Both the position numbers and the translations under genes were made by a program. Under the pieces are notes generated by a model. That model was not told where the DNA came from. It worked only from the letters and a program-made list of their open reading frames with translations, and made no database searches. From Hyphochytrium catenoides (taxonomy: Eukaryota > Sar > Hyphochytriomycetes > Hyphochytriales > Hyphochytriaceae), in the NCBI GenBank assembly GCA_900088475.1, contig FLMG01000629.1:1-33112 (forward strand): a DNA stretch of 33,112 nucleotides, in the 5' to 3' direction. Each line of letters opens with the position of its first letter. The stretch's first letter is position 1. Below, piece by piece: positions 1 to 11,329 of this stretch.

Positions 1-46
1 CCGCGCGCTGTCGCTGCACTAGGCCGTGCTGCTTATCTCGCTGCAC

Positions 47-765
47 TTTCCTTCTACCCTGACCATAGAAGAAGATAATAATAAAGATTTGAAAGTGTAT
101 TTTACTTACATTTCAGTGGTCCCGATGGAGCAATGTGACCCATCCGATCCCCGCCTTCATAGAAGAGCAGCGGGCCAGATACGGGACAACTACGTGAACA
201 ATAGTTTTGCGTCTACTTCATCGAATGGCATTGAAGAGAGAGATAGAGAAGGAGTGGTCCGCCGTGGTAGCTTCAGCGCGCCTCAATGCGACTCACTCTG
301 AGATCTTGCAATAACTATACATTCAACTTGAGGATGATGGTTACTTTGGCCCAGCTAAATTCCTCCACCAAGGAGAACTGCTGCGGTGTCGACATTCTTA
401 AAGCTCATACCACAGCCACCAGCGCTATGAATGGCATTGAAGAGATAGAGAAGGAGTGGTCCGCCGTGGTAGCTTCAAAGCGCCTCAATGCGACTCACTC
501 TGATCTGAGATCTTGCAATTATACGTTCAACTTGAGGATGGTGGTTGCTTTGGTGTTTCCCTCCACCAAGGGGAACTGCTGCAGTTTCGACATTCGTAAA
601 GCTCATACCACAGCCACCAGCTCGTCGGACGGACAATCCTACACCGAAGGGTTTTTTGCTCGATGCATGGCCGAATGCAAGAAGTCTGCCTCTGCCACTC
701 AACGAACGGGCTGCGATCGATCATATACATTTTGTATGGTCCCTACCTCCTCCAGGTAACTACGT
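47..765 (+). pseudogene. Decayed partial copy of the Cys-rich secreted protein gene at 4290-5546
   Basis: From about position 47 the DNA follows the middle of the intact gene at about 4545-5180. The shared pieces include the codons for ISVVPMEQCDP (near 108-142), GQIRDxYVNN (near 172-201), the NGIEExEKEW segment and GRCMAECKKS (near 660-690). No frame is open throughout. Relative to the intact gene about 130 nt (parental about 4640-4770) are missing after the EQCDP codons. Small indels shift the frame, and similarity ends near 765, before the parental C-terminus. The segment 224-429 is repeated at 430-634 as an internal tandem duplication. The window edge hides whether a 5' end once existed. 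The call rests on direct comparison of the two loci and is firm; the function of the parent is unknown. Confidence 0.85.
224..634 (+). repeat. 206-bp internal tandem duplication inside the pseudogene
   Basis: Two adjacent units begin with AATGGCATTGAAGAG at 224 and 430 and run through the matching CATACCACAGCCACCAG. Both units share changes absent from the intact gene, for example GCCGTGGTAG where the parent has CCCGTGGTAG, and GCGACTCAC where the parent has TCGACTCAC. The duplication therefore happened after the copy had diverged. Confidence 0.85.
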
Positions 766-1595
766 CACCGGGAAGACATTCTGAGATGGCAATTAAGCTC
801 GACGGGCAGGACCGTGGTCCGGAGCAGCTCACTCTATGATGGGGCCTTGGCCTAGCCGTGTTAAGTTTGTCTATGGGTCGTGTGTAATAATGAAGGATCA
901 ACAGAAGAAGAAGGTCGAACTGACTGAGTTTCTCGTACATCACACGGGCGATGTCCATCATCATCTCGATGATGTTTACCGCACCTCGTTGTACCTATAT
1001 TTCTATATTGTTGAGCGACACGTCAAAAGTCCAGCAGTCTTATCACCTTCCTTATCATCATCATGCTATCATCAGGTCGATGATGATAAAGTCAAGCGAA
1101 AACTGCTGCTGCAGCTAGTACTGTTTACGCAACGGCAGGAATTATACCAAAGGAAGATGCGGATAGAGTCGTATTCACAACCACATCATAACAGGCAGTA
1201 TGATCATAGGGGTGAGGGCGGGGTCATCGCAAGGTTCCTGGCTAGATAAACCTTGTGAGAATGCAATTTTACTGCGTTAAGCTGTAGCTAGCTCAAGCTC
1301 CGATGAAGAAGGCAGAAGACTCATCATGGGGAGAAGCTCATGGAGGAGATACTTTACTCTTACACGAGATACTTTACTCTTTCACTCCTATACAAAAAGT
1401 CTAGCAGATTAATGTCATGACCAGTTCAATGACTGTGCTAGGACAGTGGAGAACAGGAACAGAGAGAGGGGCAGAAACAACGAGGAGACAGGTTTCTCTG
1501 TGTCTCTTCGGTGGTATAGTTAAAAGAGCAAGAGGGCATTTAGATGATGTTCTCTTCGCTTCGAGGCAGTCAACAAGAAAAGAAAACCACTACTA

Positions 1596-1636
<41 letters not shown>

Positions 1637-4289
1637 GGGCTCTTCTCTTCAACTTATCTTCTTCCTTCACCTTACCTGCGTTCCTGCTGCGACTCTTTTC
1701 CTTTAGTACCCTTCCCTTCGAAACTGTCTCTCCTGCTCTCTCTCTTCATTCTGTTCTTACTTTGCGTCCTTCACTCCCTTCTCTGGCCCACTCTCTCTCC
1801 CTGTCTCTCTCCCTCTCTCATCTCTTACTTCTACTACTCTTTTCTTCATTCAGGATCAATGGAGAACATATTGGGAGACAAGGTGAAGATTATGATGATG
1901 ATGGTAGAGAGGGTCTCGACCCGCAATCCTGTGCCCGACAACCTGCCCCTTTAGACAACAAACTTCTCTCCAGCGCTCTTCCTGCTGCAAAATCACCTCT
2001 GCTCCTGATATCCTTTCTTCCGCCACCATACTTCCCTGGTTTTTTTTTCTGCTTCAAGTTTTTTACTTCCCCTCACATGCTCTCCTGCTGCATCGAGGCC
2101 ATTACTGCCTAAAGACGCTCCAAAGGAACCGCCTTCTTAATCTTGCCGGAACACAAGGCCAGCAGCTTTCTCTATCAGACTTATGGTTCTGACAGATACG
2201 TACTAATTTCATACAGGAAGAACAGAACGATAGACCGACCGAAGGTTTGCGACTTGGTAATAATCAGGAGTAGGAGGAAAGTGCAGCTATATGGGCTAAG
2301 AATGTAAAGTGCTAGTTTAAGAAGGAACAGATGCCATGTGCAACGTGTAAAAAAGCGATGTGCCCCCGACTAAGCCAAGAGAGACAGACCCGGAAATGCT
2401 GTCAGAAGAAATAGCATTTTGGTGTGAAGAGCAGCATGGAGCAAGAGATATGTAAGGTACCTATCAGGAGTAATTCACCATCGTGTCAACCCATAGCTTC
2501 AGCTGCTCCGTTCGTGGTTATTGACTTATTGTTGTCTCTGATGTCGTGATCAATTTATCTACAAGTCGCTGCCATGGCCTTTCCGTTCTGCCTCTTCTTC
2601 GCTTCTGCTTGCAAAATGCATCTACGCTACTAGCAGGGTTCTATCTCATTCCTCGTTCCCTTTCATTCTTCCTGATAAGATGTTATCGGCCAGGCTCTTG
2701 TTCTTCTTCTTCCTTCACCCTTCCTGTCTGCTCTCTTCCTTTCTTTATGCTTCATCAATCTACTCCTTGTCCTTATAGAAGAGAGACAATGGCTAAAACA
2801 GAAAAGGAAGGAAGAAGCCAACCCTAGGAGAGAGCTTGAATAATCAACAGAAAGAGCGAGAGAGACTATTTATAAACGGAGGATTTGGTTGCTGGACAGT
2901 GACAGCTACGCGATGGACTGACAGCGAACTAGTTTGGGAGAGGCAAGAATGGAGATTTCTTAACAAGAGAAGGTTCGAAGGACAATGCAAAGTGGGACAG
3001 ATGTAGCGGGCTTTACAGCTTTCTAGCAACAAAGGAAAAGTGAAATTGCAACAGCCCCAAAGCGGTTGCTCACAGAGAATGGGACCACAAGAGCGAGACA
3101 ACGATGTGGTCTTGAGGGTGGCTAAGCCATACCACCAGGGGGGCACCCTCCAAGAAGGAGAGGACCAGCGAGAGCGGACGAGCAGCAGGAGGAGGACAAA
3201 GTGCCAAAACAAATGCAAGTGGTGGGTTGGGATCTTGGCTTCCTCATTAGACCTGAGATAATGGGCGGGGCGGCCTCTGGTTGGTTTATTATGGAAGGAT
3301 GTGGATAGAACCTAGATGTATCCTACCGCAAAGATGGCCAGTAGTACTTAACTTTGCATGTTCCATTCTTATGAACTGTATGAAACCCGGTTGGGAACTC
3401 ACCCTTAACTGTATGTCCCGAAGCTGAGTCCCGAGTCAGGACCTCCAGTACCGTACTCTCAGTTAGGTGGGAAGGAACAAACAACAAAAACTCGAGTAGC
3501 ACCAAATCGACCTGGATAATTGTGGTGACAGGAAGAAGGAAAACACATTGGACCAGACGCGGCGAGCAGAAGCAACCCTACGCCGTGGTGTTCGTCGTCA
3601 GACATCCCATCCCATCAGAGCTTTGGGCCCCTACTTTTATGCCGCCGTTTTTGAGAACTATTATCACAGCAGGTTGTACAGGATTGTAGTAGCCAGTCAT
3701 CATTATAGATCATGCAACTTGACTGGTACACAGCAGCCTTGCAGTAGCCTTCCCATGAGCGGCAGCCCATCCACCTTCTTCCTCTTCGGTGTTTTTGAAC
3801 TTCTGATGATCGAAGTCTTTTGATTATTTGACAACTGTGCATCGCCTTTGACTGGTCCTTGTTGTTTTCGCCCATCGCACTGGCTTTCTCTTTTTTTTTT
3901 TACTCGTTTGCTTCTTGAGAGGGTCCACGAGTTGCAACAATAATAAAGGCACCAAGGATTGAAAGTCAAGAAGAGCTCTGTTGTGGCGATAGATGTGCCA
4001 CAACAATGATGATGAACAAAACTTGCGCCTTGGCCGGATGCGGCGGGCGGAGACAGAAGCAATGATAGATAAGTGCAAAGAGGCAAGAGGGAGTGCGAGA
4101 AGAAGATCTACGAACAACAGAAGTAAAGAAAGGAATACATACATACTTTCTTCAATCACCTTCATCATGAACTCCGTTTATTGAAGAGCAACCATAATAG
4201 AATTTTCCAAAGGGGAGATAGAGATAGTAGAACTTCCTTTATAGTAAGAGCAAACTATTTGCTGAGTTCGCTTCAACACCCCAACAAGC
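766..4289. other. Long stretch without a recognisable gene; low-complexity tracts
   Basis: No open frame here shows a family motif. Frames of up to 137 codons exist (for example 836-1249 on plus and 3824-4168 on minus), but their composition is that of translated CT/AG-rich DNA or chance. The stretch holds a TC microsatellite at 1599-1634, other CT-rich tracts at 1730-1825 and 2690-2760, and a 20-bp tandem duplication containing GAGATACTTTACTCTT at 1346 and 1366. Unrecognised short exons cannot be excluded. Confidence 0.5.
1599..1634. repeat. (TC)18 microsatellite
   Basis: This is an uninterrupted run of 18 TC dinucleotides. CT-rich sequence continues less regularly to about 1825. Confidence 0.97.
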
Positions 4290-5546
4290 ATGACAGCAGC
4301 ATGGACACGACGAGCGCAGATGATAGAGGCAGTAGTTGGAGTCGTAATGACGCTTATGCTAGCCACACTGCCCGAATTGAAAGGGTTATCCCTGGCGGTT
4401 CCGAAGTACGCAAGCGGACAAGCGCTCCCAATGCGAAGTCGTGGTGGAGGCGATACATCCTCTTTCTCTAGATTGGCAAGCGACCTTGCAGAACCCTCAG
4501 AGTCTGATGAAGATCCAGCATTGTCAGCTTGCCAAAGGATCTTTCCTACACCGAGACCAGAAGATAAAGATCTGAAAATGTATTTTACCGACATTTCAGT
4601 GGTCCCGATGGAGCAATGTGACCCGATCCTCGCGTCCTATGAACAAGAATGTGAGGCTCTCGAGAGCAAAGGAAAGGCTGTTAGTGACTACTTTCCGGCT
4701 AGCAAAGGTGAAAAGGAACGCCAGACATGTATGCGATGTGACAGGACGGCGGTTGGGCTAAAGTATACTGCACATAGAGCGGGCCAGATACGGGACTACT
4801 ATGTGAACAATAATTCTTCGTCTACTTCATCGCACGGCATTGAAGAGGTAGAGAAGGAGTGGTCCCCCGTGGTAGCTTCAAAGCGCCTCAATTCGACTCA
4901 CTCTGAGATCTTGCAATACTTTCAACCTGAGGATGGTGGTTACTTTGGCCAAGGTAAATATTCCTCCACCAAGGGGCACTGCTGCAGGTCAATTTTCGTA
5001 AAGCCCATACCACAGCCACCAGCGCTCTGTGAGGAAGGATACTACTCGGTCGGACAACCCTACGCCGAAGAACTTTTTGGTAGATGCATGGCCGAATGCA
5101 AGAAGTCTGACTTTGCCATTCAAGGAGCGGGCTGCGATGGATCTTATGAATTTTGTATGGTGCTCACCTCCAGATGGTACGGGATCGATGAAGGTGACCG
5201 GTTAGGCCTTCGCGAGCTCTATTGCTATAGAAACCGCAATACCCATTCTGTATCATACAAAGGGACATACCTTGACTCGTCTTTATGGTCCACGAGTCCA
5301 ACAGAGGAGAAGTTCGTCAACTGCTTTTTAAATGCAACCTGGGTGGATGAGGGGTCAAAGCCGCCAAAGGACGAGGCGATCTTTACGGCAGACAACTCCT
5401 TATTAAAGGAGGAGACCAGGGATCCAGATGACCCGCAGAAGAGTAAGTCATCAGCTTCGGCTTTGCACCTGGGACAGAGCAACTGTCAGAGCGGCTGGTT
5501 GCTCTCAGTCTTATTTGTGTCGTTGGCGGGCAAAATGATCCGCTAG
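4290..5546 (+). CDS. Secreted or surface Cys-rich protein of unknown function
   Basis: This is a single-exon reading frame of 418 residues from ATG 4290. An alternative in-frame ATG at 4320 would place the hydrophobic stretch VVGVVMTLMLATL closer to the N-terminus, as a signal peptide prefers. The protein has 15 cysteines, including MRC, HCC, GRCMAEC, GCDG and EFCMV contexts. It carries N-glycosylation sequons (NSSS, NSTHS, NATW) and a short hydrophobic C-terminus (GWLLSVLFVSL) before a basic end. That layout fits a secreted or GPI/membrane-anchored extracellular protein. I do not recognise the family. A decayed relative at 47-765 shows that it belongs to a locally duplicated family. The frame is long, free of stops and preserved, while the copy is wrecked, so this one is probably functional. 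Confidence 0.75.
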   Translation: MTAAWTRRAQMIEAVVGVVMTLMLATLPELKGLSLAVPKYASGQALPMRSRGGGDTSSFSRLASDLAEPSESDEDPALSACQRIFPTPRPEDKDLKMYFTDISVVPMEQCDPILASYEQECEALESKGKAVSDYFPASKGEKERQTCMRCDRTAVGLKYTAHRAGQIRDYYVNNNSSSTSSHGIEEVEKEWSPVVASKRLNSTHSEILQYFQPEDGGYFGQGKYSSTKGHCCRSIFVKPIPQPPALCEEGYYSVGQPYAEELFGRCMAECKKSDFAIQGAGCDGSYEFCMVLTSRWYGIDEGDRLGLRELYCYRNRNTHSVSYKGTYLDSSLWSTSPTEEKFVNCFLNATWVDEGSKPPKDEAIFTADNSLLKEETRDPDDPQKSKSSASALHLGQSNCQSGWLLSVLFVSLAGKMIR

Positions 5547-6258
5547 AGCAGTCTTAGCTGGTGCCCTACCATTTACCAGTACCTCTTATCCTACGCTGAC
5601 GTTTGTGTCATGGTATATCTGGTTAATGAAGTATCCTTTCTGTCCCCAAACTTATCCCAACCATGGGAGAGAATGCTATGCCGCTGACCTTACTCACTCT
5701 CAAGCTTGCTCGGTAAATCTCCGACTCCATGCAACCTGCTACTAAGACCCACCAGAAAGGGGATGTTATATGTATATCTCCTCTGACGCTGTTAGCCACC
5801 TAATAGCGCACATGACACGGATCGACCGTTGTATGGGATGTGACCTCTCCTCTTTAAGAGTACTCTCAGGGCGGAAGTCCCGACTAGAGTCGGCAACGAA
5901 TGGCTCTGACGAAGGATGCTCTCTTCCTCTTCCCTTGCTTCCCTCTTTCTCTTTGCCTGTTATTGGATAGCCTGTTGACACTACTTCTCTTGCATGTTGT
6001 CTCCTTTACCTTTGCATTTCTCAGGTAGACTGACTCTCTCGCAAGAGAACCTCCCTCTTACCCTCCATTTCATAGTTAATAAACTTCGTTCTTTCTGAAG
6101 TAGAAGACCCTTTGCTACTTGCTGGTGTTCCCACGAACTCTTCCTCTGCGTGGTGCTTGTCTGAACTGATGCCTGGCCAGCCAAGGTACAGACAGAGCAC
6201 CCTCTCTTTCCTCTCTCTCTCGAGACCTGCAACAGTCTCACATATTACAGGGGACGCA
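5547..6258. other. Intergenic stretch with no recognised gene
   Basis: This is the 3' flank of the Cys-rich gene. Short frames on both strands (up to about 90 codons) carry no motif, and CT-rich sequence at about 5920-6060 and 6200-6230 accounts for several of them. Confidence 0.5.
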
Positions 6259-6590
6259 TAGCTCACTAGACCTATTCCGTGTCGCAAAACAGTCAACCTC
6301 GCGCCCCCTCATCGCTATGATGCTATAGGTAGATAGGTGTTTATCAAAATACTTATTTACAGGGGCGATAGCGCGGTTATTAGGGGATAAGGGCCGCGGA
6401 CATTACATACTTTATCGCTTAGTTGTTTTCTATTCGTTAGTAGTTAGGACAAGAATAATGTTACTTCTGCTCCTAGGCTAAGAAGAACTTCCCGCGGCTC
6501 CATCCAACCTGGGGACATGCAAAGCTCTTAAATCCTGATCCCCTTGGCAGGCCAAACGGGGGGTGAGCGGAGGAAACGCTATTATCCACA
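6259..6590 (+). repeat. Dispersed repeat, copy A
   Basis: The start (AGCTCACTAGACCTAT, then AACAGTCAACC and GCGCCCCC) matches copy C at 12818. The middle TATCGCTTAGTTG and GTTAGTAGTTAGGA matches copy C's TAACGCTTAGTTC and GTTAGTGAGTTAGGA. The end GGGTGAGCGGAGGAAA matches GGGTGAGCAGAAGGAAA. No coding capacity is visible. It may be a solo LTR or another non-autonomous element; the exact ends are not determined. Confidence 0.6.
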
Positions 6591-6934
6591 TGGAGTAGGC
6601 TACATCTTGAGACGTTTTATGAGGATGGAAATGGCTCCATCACTTTTTACTATCTTGCCTCACCATAGCATTCAAGCGCACATAAGCTGGTAGCATGGCC
6701 GAGCACTGCGATGATCCCAAAAAGCATTTCTGTCCGTCTAGCCCAACATCAGTACCTACACGCCCTCTGCTGCACTATAGCGGACATCCTGTTTGAGCCG
6801 AGCCCCTATTAATGCGAACGTAGCAAACTTTCATAATAGATACTGGAGACGGCAAGGTAGTTAGTACTAGTATTCTCAGCGCCCGTCATTGTGCTGGGTT
6901 AGACCTATCCTAAGGAAGATAGCAAGTGTTTATT

Positions 6935-7165
6935 ATGTAGCCGAGTGGGAAGGAGATACAGTTTATCGCCTAGTCCTTCTTCGTTACTTGATGAGAGCGG
7001 CTATAATTAGTTAATATATGGGCCAAGAGCTTCCCTTGACCCAGCCAGGCGGCAAGGAAAGCTCCCGGGGCCAATTTGATCCTCCAACAGCCAAAGGCTT
7101 ATCATATATCCTTGCGCTTCGTCACGCCATCCGGTGAGCAAAAAGAAGAAATACATTGGGTTCAG
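6935..7165 (+). repeat. Dispersed repeat, copy B (partial)
   Basis: It shares with copy C, in the same order, GCCTAGTCCTT (CGCTTAGTTCTT in C), GCCAAGAGCTTCCCTT, CCAGCCAGGCGG, AGGAAAG, AGGCTTAT and CCATCCGGTGAGCAAAAAGAA. The first part of the unit is not clearly present. It lies about 150 nt upstream of the copia RNase H relic. Confidence 0.6.
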
Positions 7166-7309
7166 GCATTATGCGGATCATTATTCTTAGATCCTCCGAA
7201 AAGACAATTGGCAGCAGGTTCTTTTTCTGTTTATCTATGGTTATAGCTTTCTAATAAAGGGTTGCAGGGCGGCTCTGAAAGAAAAGAGCTTTACAGTCGA
7301 CCAATTTGA

Positions 7310-7560
7310 GTGTAAGGGACGAGGTCAGTCCATCCCCGCTATCGATTGGGCAAGCGATCCAACTGATTGATTCTCTTGCTGCACCTTTCTTTCGGATGTG
7401 CTTTAGTTCCTTGTTAACAGATAGTACATCAAGGTCGCTCCCTCGCCTACCGAAGCCGAATACTACATCGCAGCAGCAAACAGAGCTACAAGAACTCCTT
7501 TGGCTTCGCCAGTTTCTCCAGAACGTAGCGGCCCACTAGAAGTTGGGCCAACTATAAGTT
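7310..7560 (+). mobile_element. Relic of Ty1/copia retrotransposon RNase H domain
   Basis: From about 7338 one frame reads AIDWASDPTD, the copia RNase H motif DxDWAxDPxDR. About 95 nt on it reads YIKVAPSPTEAEYYIAAA, which matches the copia hallmark VALSSTEAEYxA. A frame change follows, then TELQELLWLRQFLQNV, corresponding to EALWLRxLLxxL. In-frame stops (after PTD and before YIKV) and the frameshift make it non-functional. No reverse transcriptase, integrase or gag piece was recognised nearby, so this is a short 3' fragment of an old element. The motif order and spacing make the family assignment fairly secure. Confidence 0.72.
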
Positions 7561-8696
7561 ACCTGGACAGCCAATGAGCCATTAAATAGTCCTCAATCCC
7601 TTCTTCAGAAGCGTTGCTAAGACATATTATATCTGCTCTCAGCCTGGCTAATGATCAGCGAAACCATGGCCTTCGAGGTATAAACAAGGACTTTATATCA
7701 ACCCCAGCGTCATTCATTGAGAAGGGTTGTTAAGAACACCTTTCTTCTACGTTCTTTATGGCACGGCATCCATTTCCACTCTGTTTGCCATCGTCGTCTT
7801 TTGACTTTTTCTGATGGTATGGACCTGCAAGCTTGTTTGACTTCTCTTCTCTTTCCAAACAGTTCTCTCATTATTGCCTTCCTACTGCCTACTACCTGCT
7901 GTTCACTGCCTGGTCCCTCATCTCACTTAATTATCCATTAGTCAGAGTTGTTCAATGAGCATGTACCCCTCTTCTCTTTTCAACACTTTTGGATCATGCT
8001 CATCATTCTGCCTCCTTCTCACTTGTTTAATATCAGCTTCATATCTTCTCATCCTTTAGGCTTTTTAGTACATAAAAGACTATAGCTCATGAAGCTCACC
8101 TCGCATCTCTAATCTTCCTCCTGCAGTCTTCTTCATCTCGACAACACTGAAGATCTTTCCATTTTAACTGTAAGATTTATCAACGCTCACCAGAGCTGAG
8201 TAGACATATGCTCTTTCCTGTCATTCTCATGAGGAAGAGTGAGATCCGTATCGGCTAGTACTTATTAAAAGGTGGGTAAGTCACCAGCGAGAGCGGCGGA
8301 AGCCATGATAAATAGTCTAGTTGTTGTACTAGTCACCAGCTCTCAGCCGAGCTAGTAGCGTCAACTCCATCCTTCTGCGCGTACGTCTTCAGGCATTTGT
8401 TATGCTCTCTATCGTCGCCTTATTATGCATAGCTACATCGCTGCAGGTGGGTTAGTCAACCTGTCGAGCGTTAGAGAGAAAAATATTTCCGTATCACCCT
8501 AGTTTTCTGAGAACACTCACAACTTGAAAATAGAAAGATGATGCTGATTGAGAATTCGTGCAGACGGCTTGTGGCTGCTCATGATGACACCTTTTCATGG
8601 TCGTGACGTGGTGCCGTCTTATAATGCATATATCTTGATGTTTTATTTATGATTTTATACTGTATGACCGAGCAACGAGCAAATGAGTCGGCTGAG
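7561..8696. other. Intergenic stretch with no recognised gene
   Basis: Only short frames (74 codons or fewer) without motifs are present. The sequence is CT-rich at 7730-8160. It lies downstream of the copia relic and of the 3' end of the minus-strand NTF2-like gene. Confidence 0.5.
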
Positions 8697-9418
8697 TTAC
8701 GGCTTGAAATGGCCCAGGGTGTAGGCAGCACTTGAAACTGAGCCACCAGCAGTAGTTCCATCCTTCCAAGACTTCACCCGACATACTTTCTGAAGGAATA
8801 AGCGTGCCGGCAAAAGGACACACTGGCCCAAAATATAGACCAAAATGATACCGAGAAGTTGCAGAAAGGATGCTGCGGCACTCCGCACGAGTGGGCGGAG
8901 GGTCCTAGATGGCGCCAATGTGCCAACCAGATGAGAGGAGCTATAGAAGTCCTCTGGGAAGTAACCTTCCAAATTCTCTTTCTCTCTGGGGAAGTCTCAG
9001 GCCGTAGCTTCAAATGAAGGATTACCTTGACATCCGTAGGATGCAGAAATAGCAGTGGATGCGCAGTGTAATGGACCTCAGCGAACAGGTCGTTTCCGCC
9101 GCTGACGTCCTGAACTGCAGCAGTCAAGCGATAAGAGGTCATTCATTTCTTACTTCAAGATAAAGACAATATCTTAGACGAAGTCTTCGAAAGGAACTTA
9201 CATAGCCCCATGACCTTCACCTTGCCCAACTCATAGTTTGCATTGCCGAAGGCCGGGTACATATGAAGGATTTGTCTCTTTCCACGGATCATGAAACTCG
9301 GATTTATCAGTTCAGCATCATCGGTGAAATACTGGTCAACCGCGCGTTGCACTCGAGGGATATCTGTACCCAGGAGCGCATCGATCACTGATGAACACTC
9401 CTTTACAGGGTCTTCCAT
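8697..9418 (-). pseudogene. NTF2-like (SigF-like) protein with one frameshift
   Basis: Exon 1 (9418-9202) starts at ATG with MEDPVKECSSVIDALL and continues through VDQYFTDDAELINPSF, as in the SigF-like NTF2-like proteins of fungi and plants (ExPVKE...VI, then YFTxDAxxxxP). A GTAAGT donor follows at 9201. A phase-matched acceptor (CTGCAG) opens exon 2 at 9114, which reads DLFAEVHYTAHPLL, DVKVILHLKL and RIWKVTSQ. The family then expects a QxDxY motif, and EDFYSSSHLVGTLAP is found in another frame. One base appears lost near 8953. The second frame runs on through a hydrophobic segment (LLGIILVYILG), probably membrane-associated, to a stop at 8697. The function of the family is poorly known. The single frameshift means either a young pseudogene or a base-calling error. 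A 44-nt intron could also restore the frame but would remove conserved VILHLKL. Confidence 0.6.
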
Positions 9419-11329
9419 GGATGTTATGCGATGATTATTGCGCCGCCAGTAAGGAGGATGGCTTCAGCTGTTTGGTGTATCGTCTCTCGCGGGCGATGGC
9501 GCGGTTTAGCAAGGTTTGCAGAAAGAGCGGCATGTAGTATCTGTTGACCCACTCGGAAATCTGAGAAATAAGTGCGACGACGAAGCATCCAGGACCGGGA
9601 GGGGATTGCGACTGATGAGGTTGAATCCGCAAAAGAGAATCATGCGTCGGCAGGAGCAACAGCTCCTTCGAAGTCCGGATGTCTGTCTTGGACGGAAAGG
9701 CGCATGATACCTGAGAACCGTAGAAAGGGTGCATGCATAACAATGTAGGAGGAAGCAGTAATGGCTATGCAGTTCTTATTCTTCCATAGTCGCAGCAGAA
9801 CTACTTAGCTTGTTCTCTCTACACCATCATCCTCTCTGCAATGATAGTAGGAGAGTGTATGCAAAGGAGATTGCTTCTTGCAGCAGCAATAATGGTCCTT
9901 TGCAGTGTTCGCTCTTTTACAGCTGTATGGCGGCTGAGAACGAGGGGGGGAGAAGAATCAATGATCGCACCAATCTTACAGCCACTCAAGCAAGTACCAT
10001 AATAATCTCAATCTCTATAGCAATAAGTAGTCTCTCAACACTAGTTGATGAAGACTGAGAAGCAGCTCATCTCCAGGACCCGTGAACAATTCAGTGGCAC
10101 GCAGCGGGGAAGAAGCTGGAAGAGACAACAAGAGGAACGACGATAGAGAGAGGAGGGGACTGAAGAAAGAAAGAAGATGACTACCTAGCAAGGGAGAACG
10201 GTTTCTGAAGAGGGACAACATGCGAGGAAGCAGAATAGTAAGGAAACAGCAGGAGGACTACGAACGAAAGATTAGTGAGGAAACAAGCTGCTCCTGTCGT
10301 ACCAGTAGTGCGATGTGGTGTGGCAAGAAAGACACAAGAGAGGAGTTACCGGCGAATACTAATGTTGGCTCTCATCATTCATCATGGGAGGAGGAGGACA
10401 GAAAGGCTAGCAAATGTTGACACGTTATGAGGACCGTTCTTAGTGTGATGCTAACCAGGTGTTTCCGAAGGATAAAGTGCAGCATTAGAGCAATGTTTGT
10501 CTAATGTTCATTGTGGGCGGATGGCGGCCACACTACAAGGGAGCAAGCACCACCATCATTGTTCCTCCATTGTTCCCGCCCGCCCCAGCCGGGATTGATG
10601 TGGCGTGAGAACACAGCAAGAAAGAAGTATCTGTTGCACCTTCAACAAATGGCTGTCGCCACGCTGGGATAGACCGCGCCGATAGGCAGCAGTAAAAAAT
10701 ATCTGGAACTTCACCTGCTAGAAATTGGATTCTCTCCTACTGCAGCTGTAAGCAAGCGGAATCTAGCAGGTGCTGCCGAATGGCATAAGGCTGGCAAAGC
10801 TGCAGGTTCATCGAGACATAACAAAAAAAGACAGTGGCAGAGAGACGAAAGTTTGTTGACTGCTGTGTTCCCTTGTCTGATAGAGCGCTTTACTGCGAGA
10901 TATACAATGTAGTAGCGACCATCATCAAGACCTCCTATTAATAGGTCCGAACACGTGACAGAACATCTTCAGTCTTCATCAGCTCTGGTTATAGAAGGAG
11001 GACACCCGCCAGGTTCATTGGGATCTACTAGATGGTCCTCCGCGTCCACTCTCCGTCATGGGTATCAGTTGTGATCGGACCGGAAGCAATTCTTCATAAA
11101 GGATCTTTCTCAGCTAGACTTACAGCGATCGCAGTGATTGAGAAGAGTACGGATTGCTTGTGTGCTTGAGCTCAACGTCATGAACCATCACTTGCAAGCG
11201 AGAAGAAGAGTCGCTCGTACTTATTTCCAGAGCCTGGAACCACCGGTACGGTGTGTTCCCTTCGGATGCAATGTAGCTGCGTGTGCCTCTTCGTGCTGCC
11301 CATCTAACATGATACAAATTTCTATCACT
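9419..11329. other. Stretch without a recognised gene
   Basis: A 102-codon minus frame at 9435-9743 lacks an ATG start and a known motif. It lies just upstream of the NTF2-like start, so it is more likely leader or chance. The rest (9800-11330) has AG-rich sequence and short frames only. Part of 11138-11330 may encode the 5' end of the following pseudogene. Confidence 0.45.

Noticed and set aside
1544-2112. Leu/Ser-rich frames that look like signal or membrane proteins
   Set aside because: The composition follows directly from the TC repeat and CT-rich DNA, and overlapping frames look the same.
3824-4168. Minus-strand frame with a hydrophobic start, upstream of the Cys-rich gene
   Set aside because: There is no family motif and it has a low-complexity Lys/Arg end from a poly-A/T tract. 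Such a frame is expected by chance.
8958-9030. 44-nt intron rescuing the NTF2-like frame
   Set aside because: It would remove the conserved VILHLKL strand and skip a better acceptor; a one-base loss explains the data more simply.
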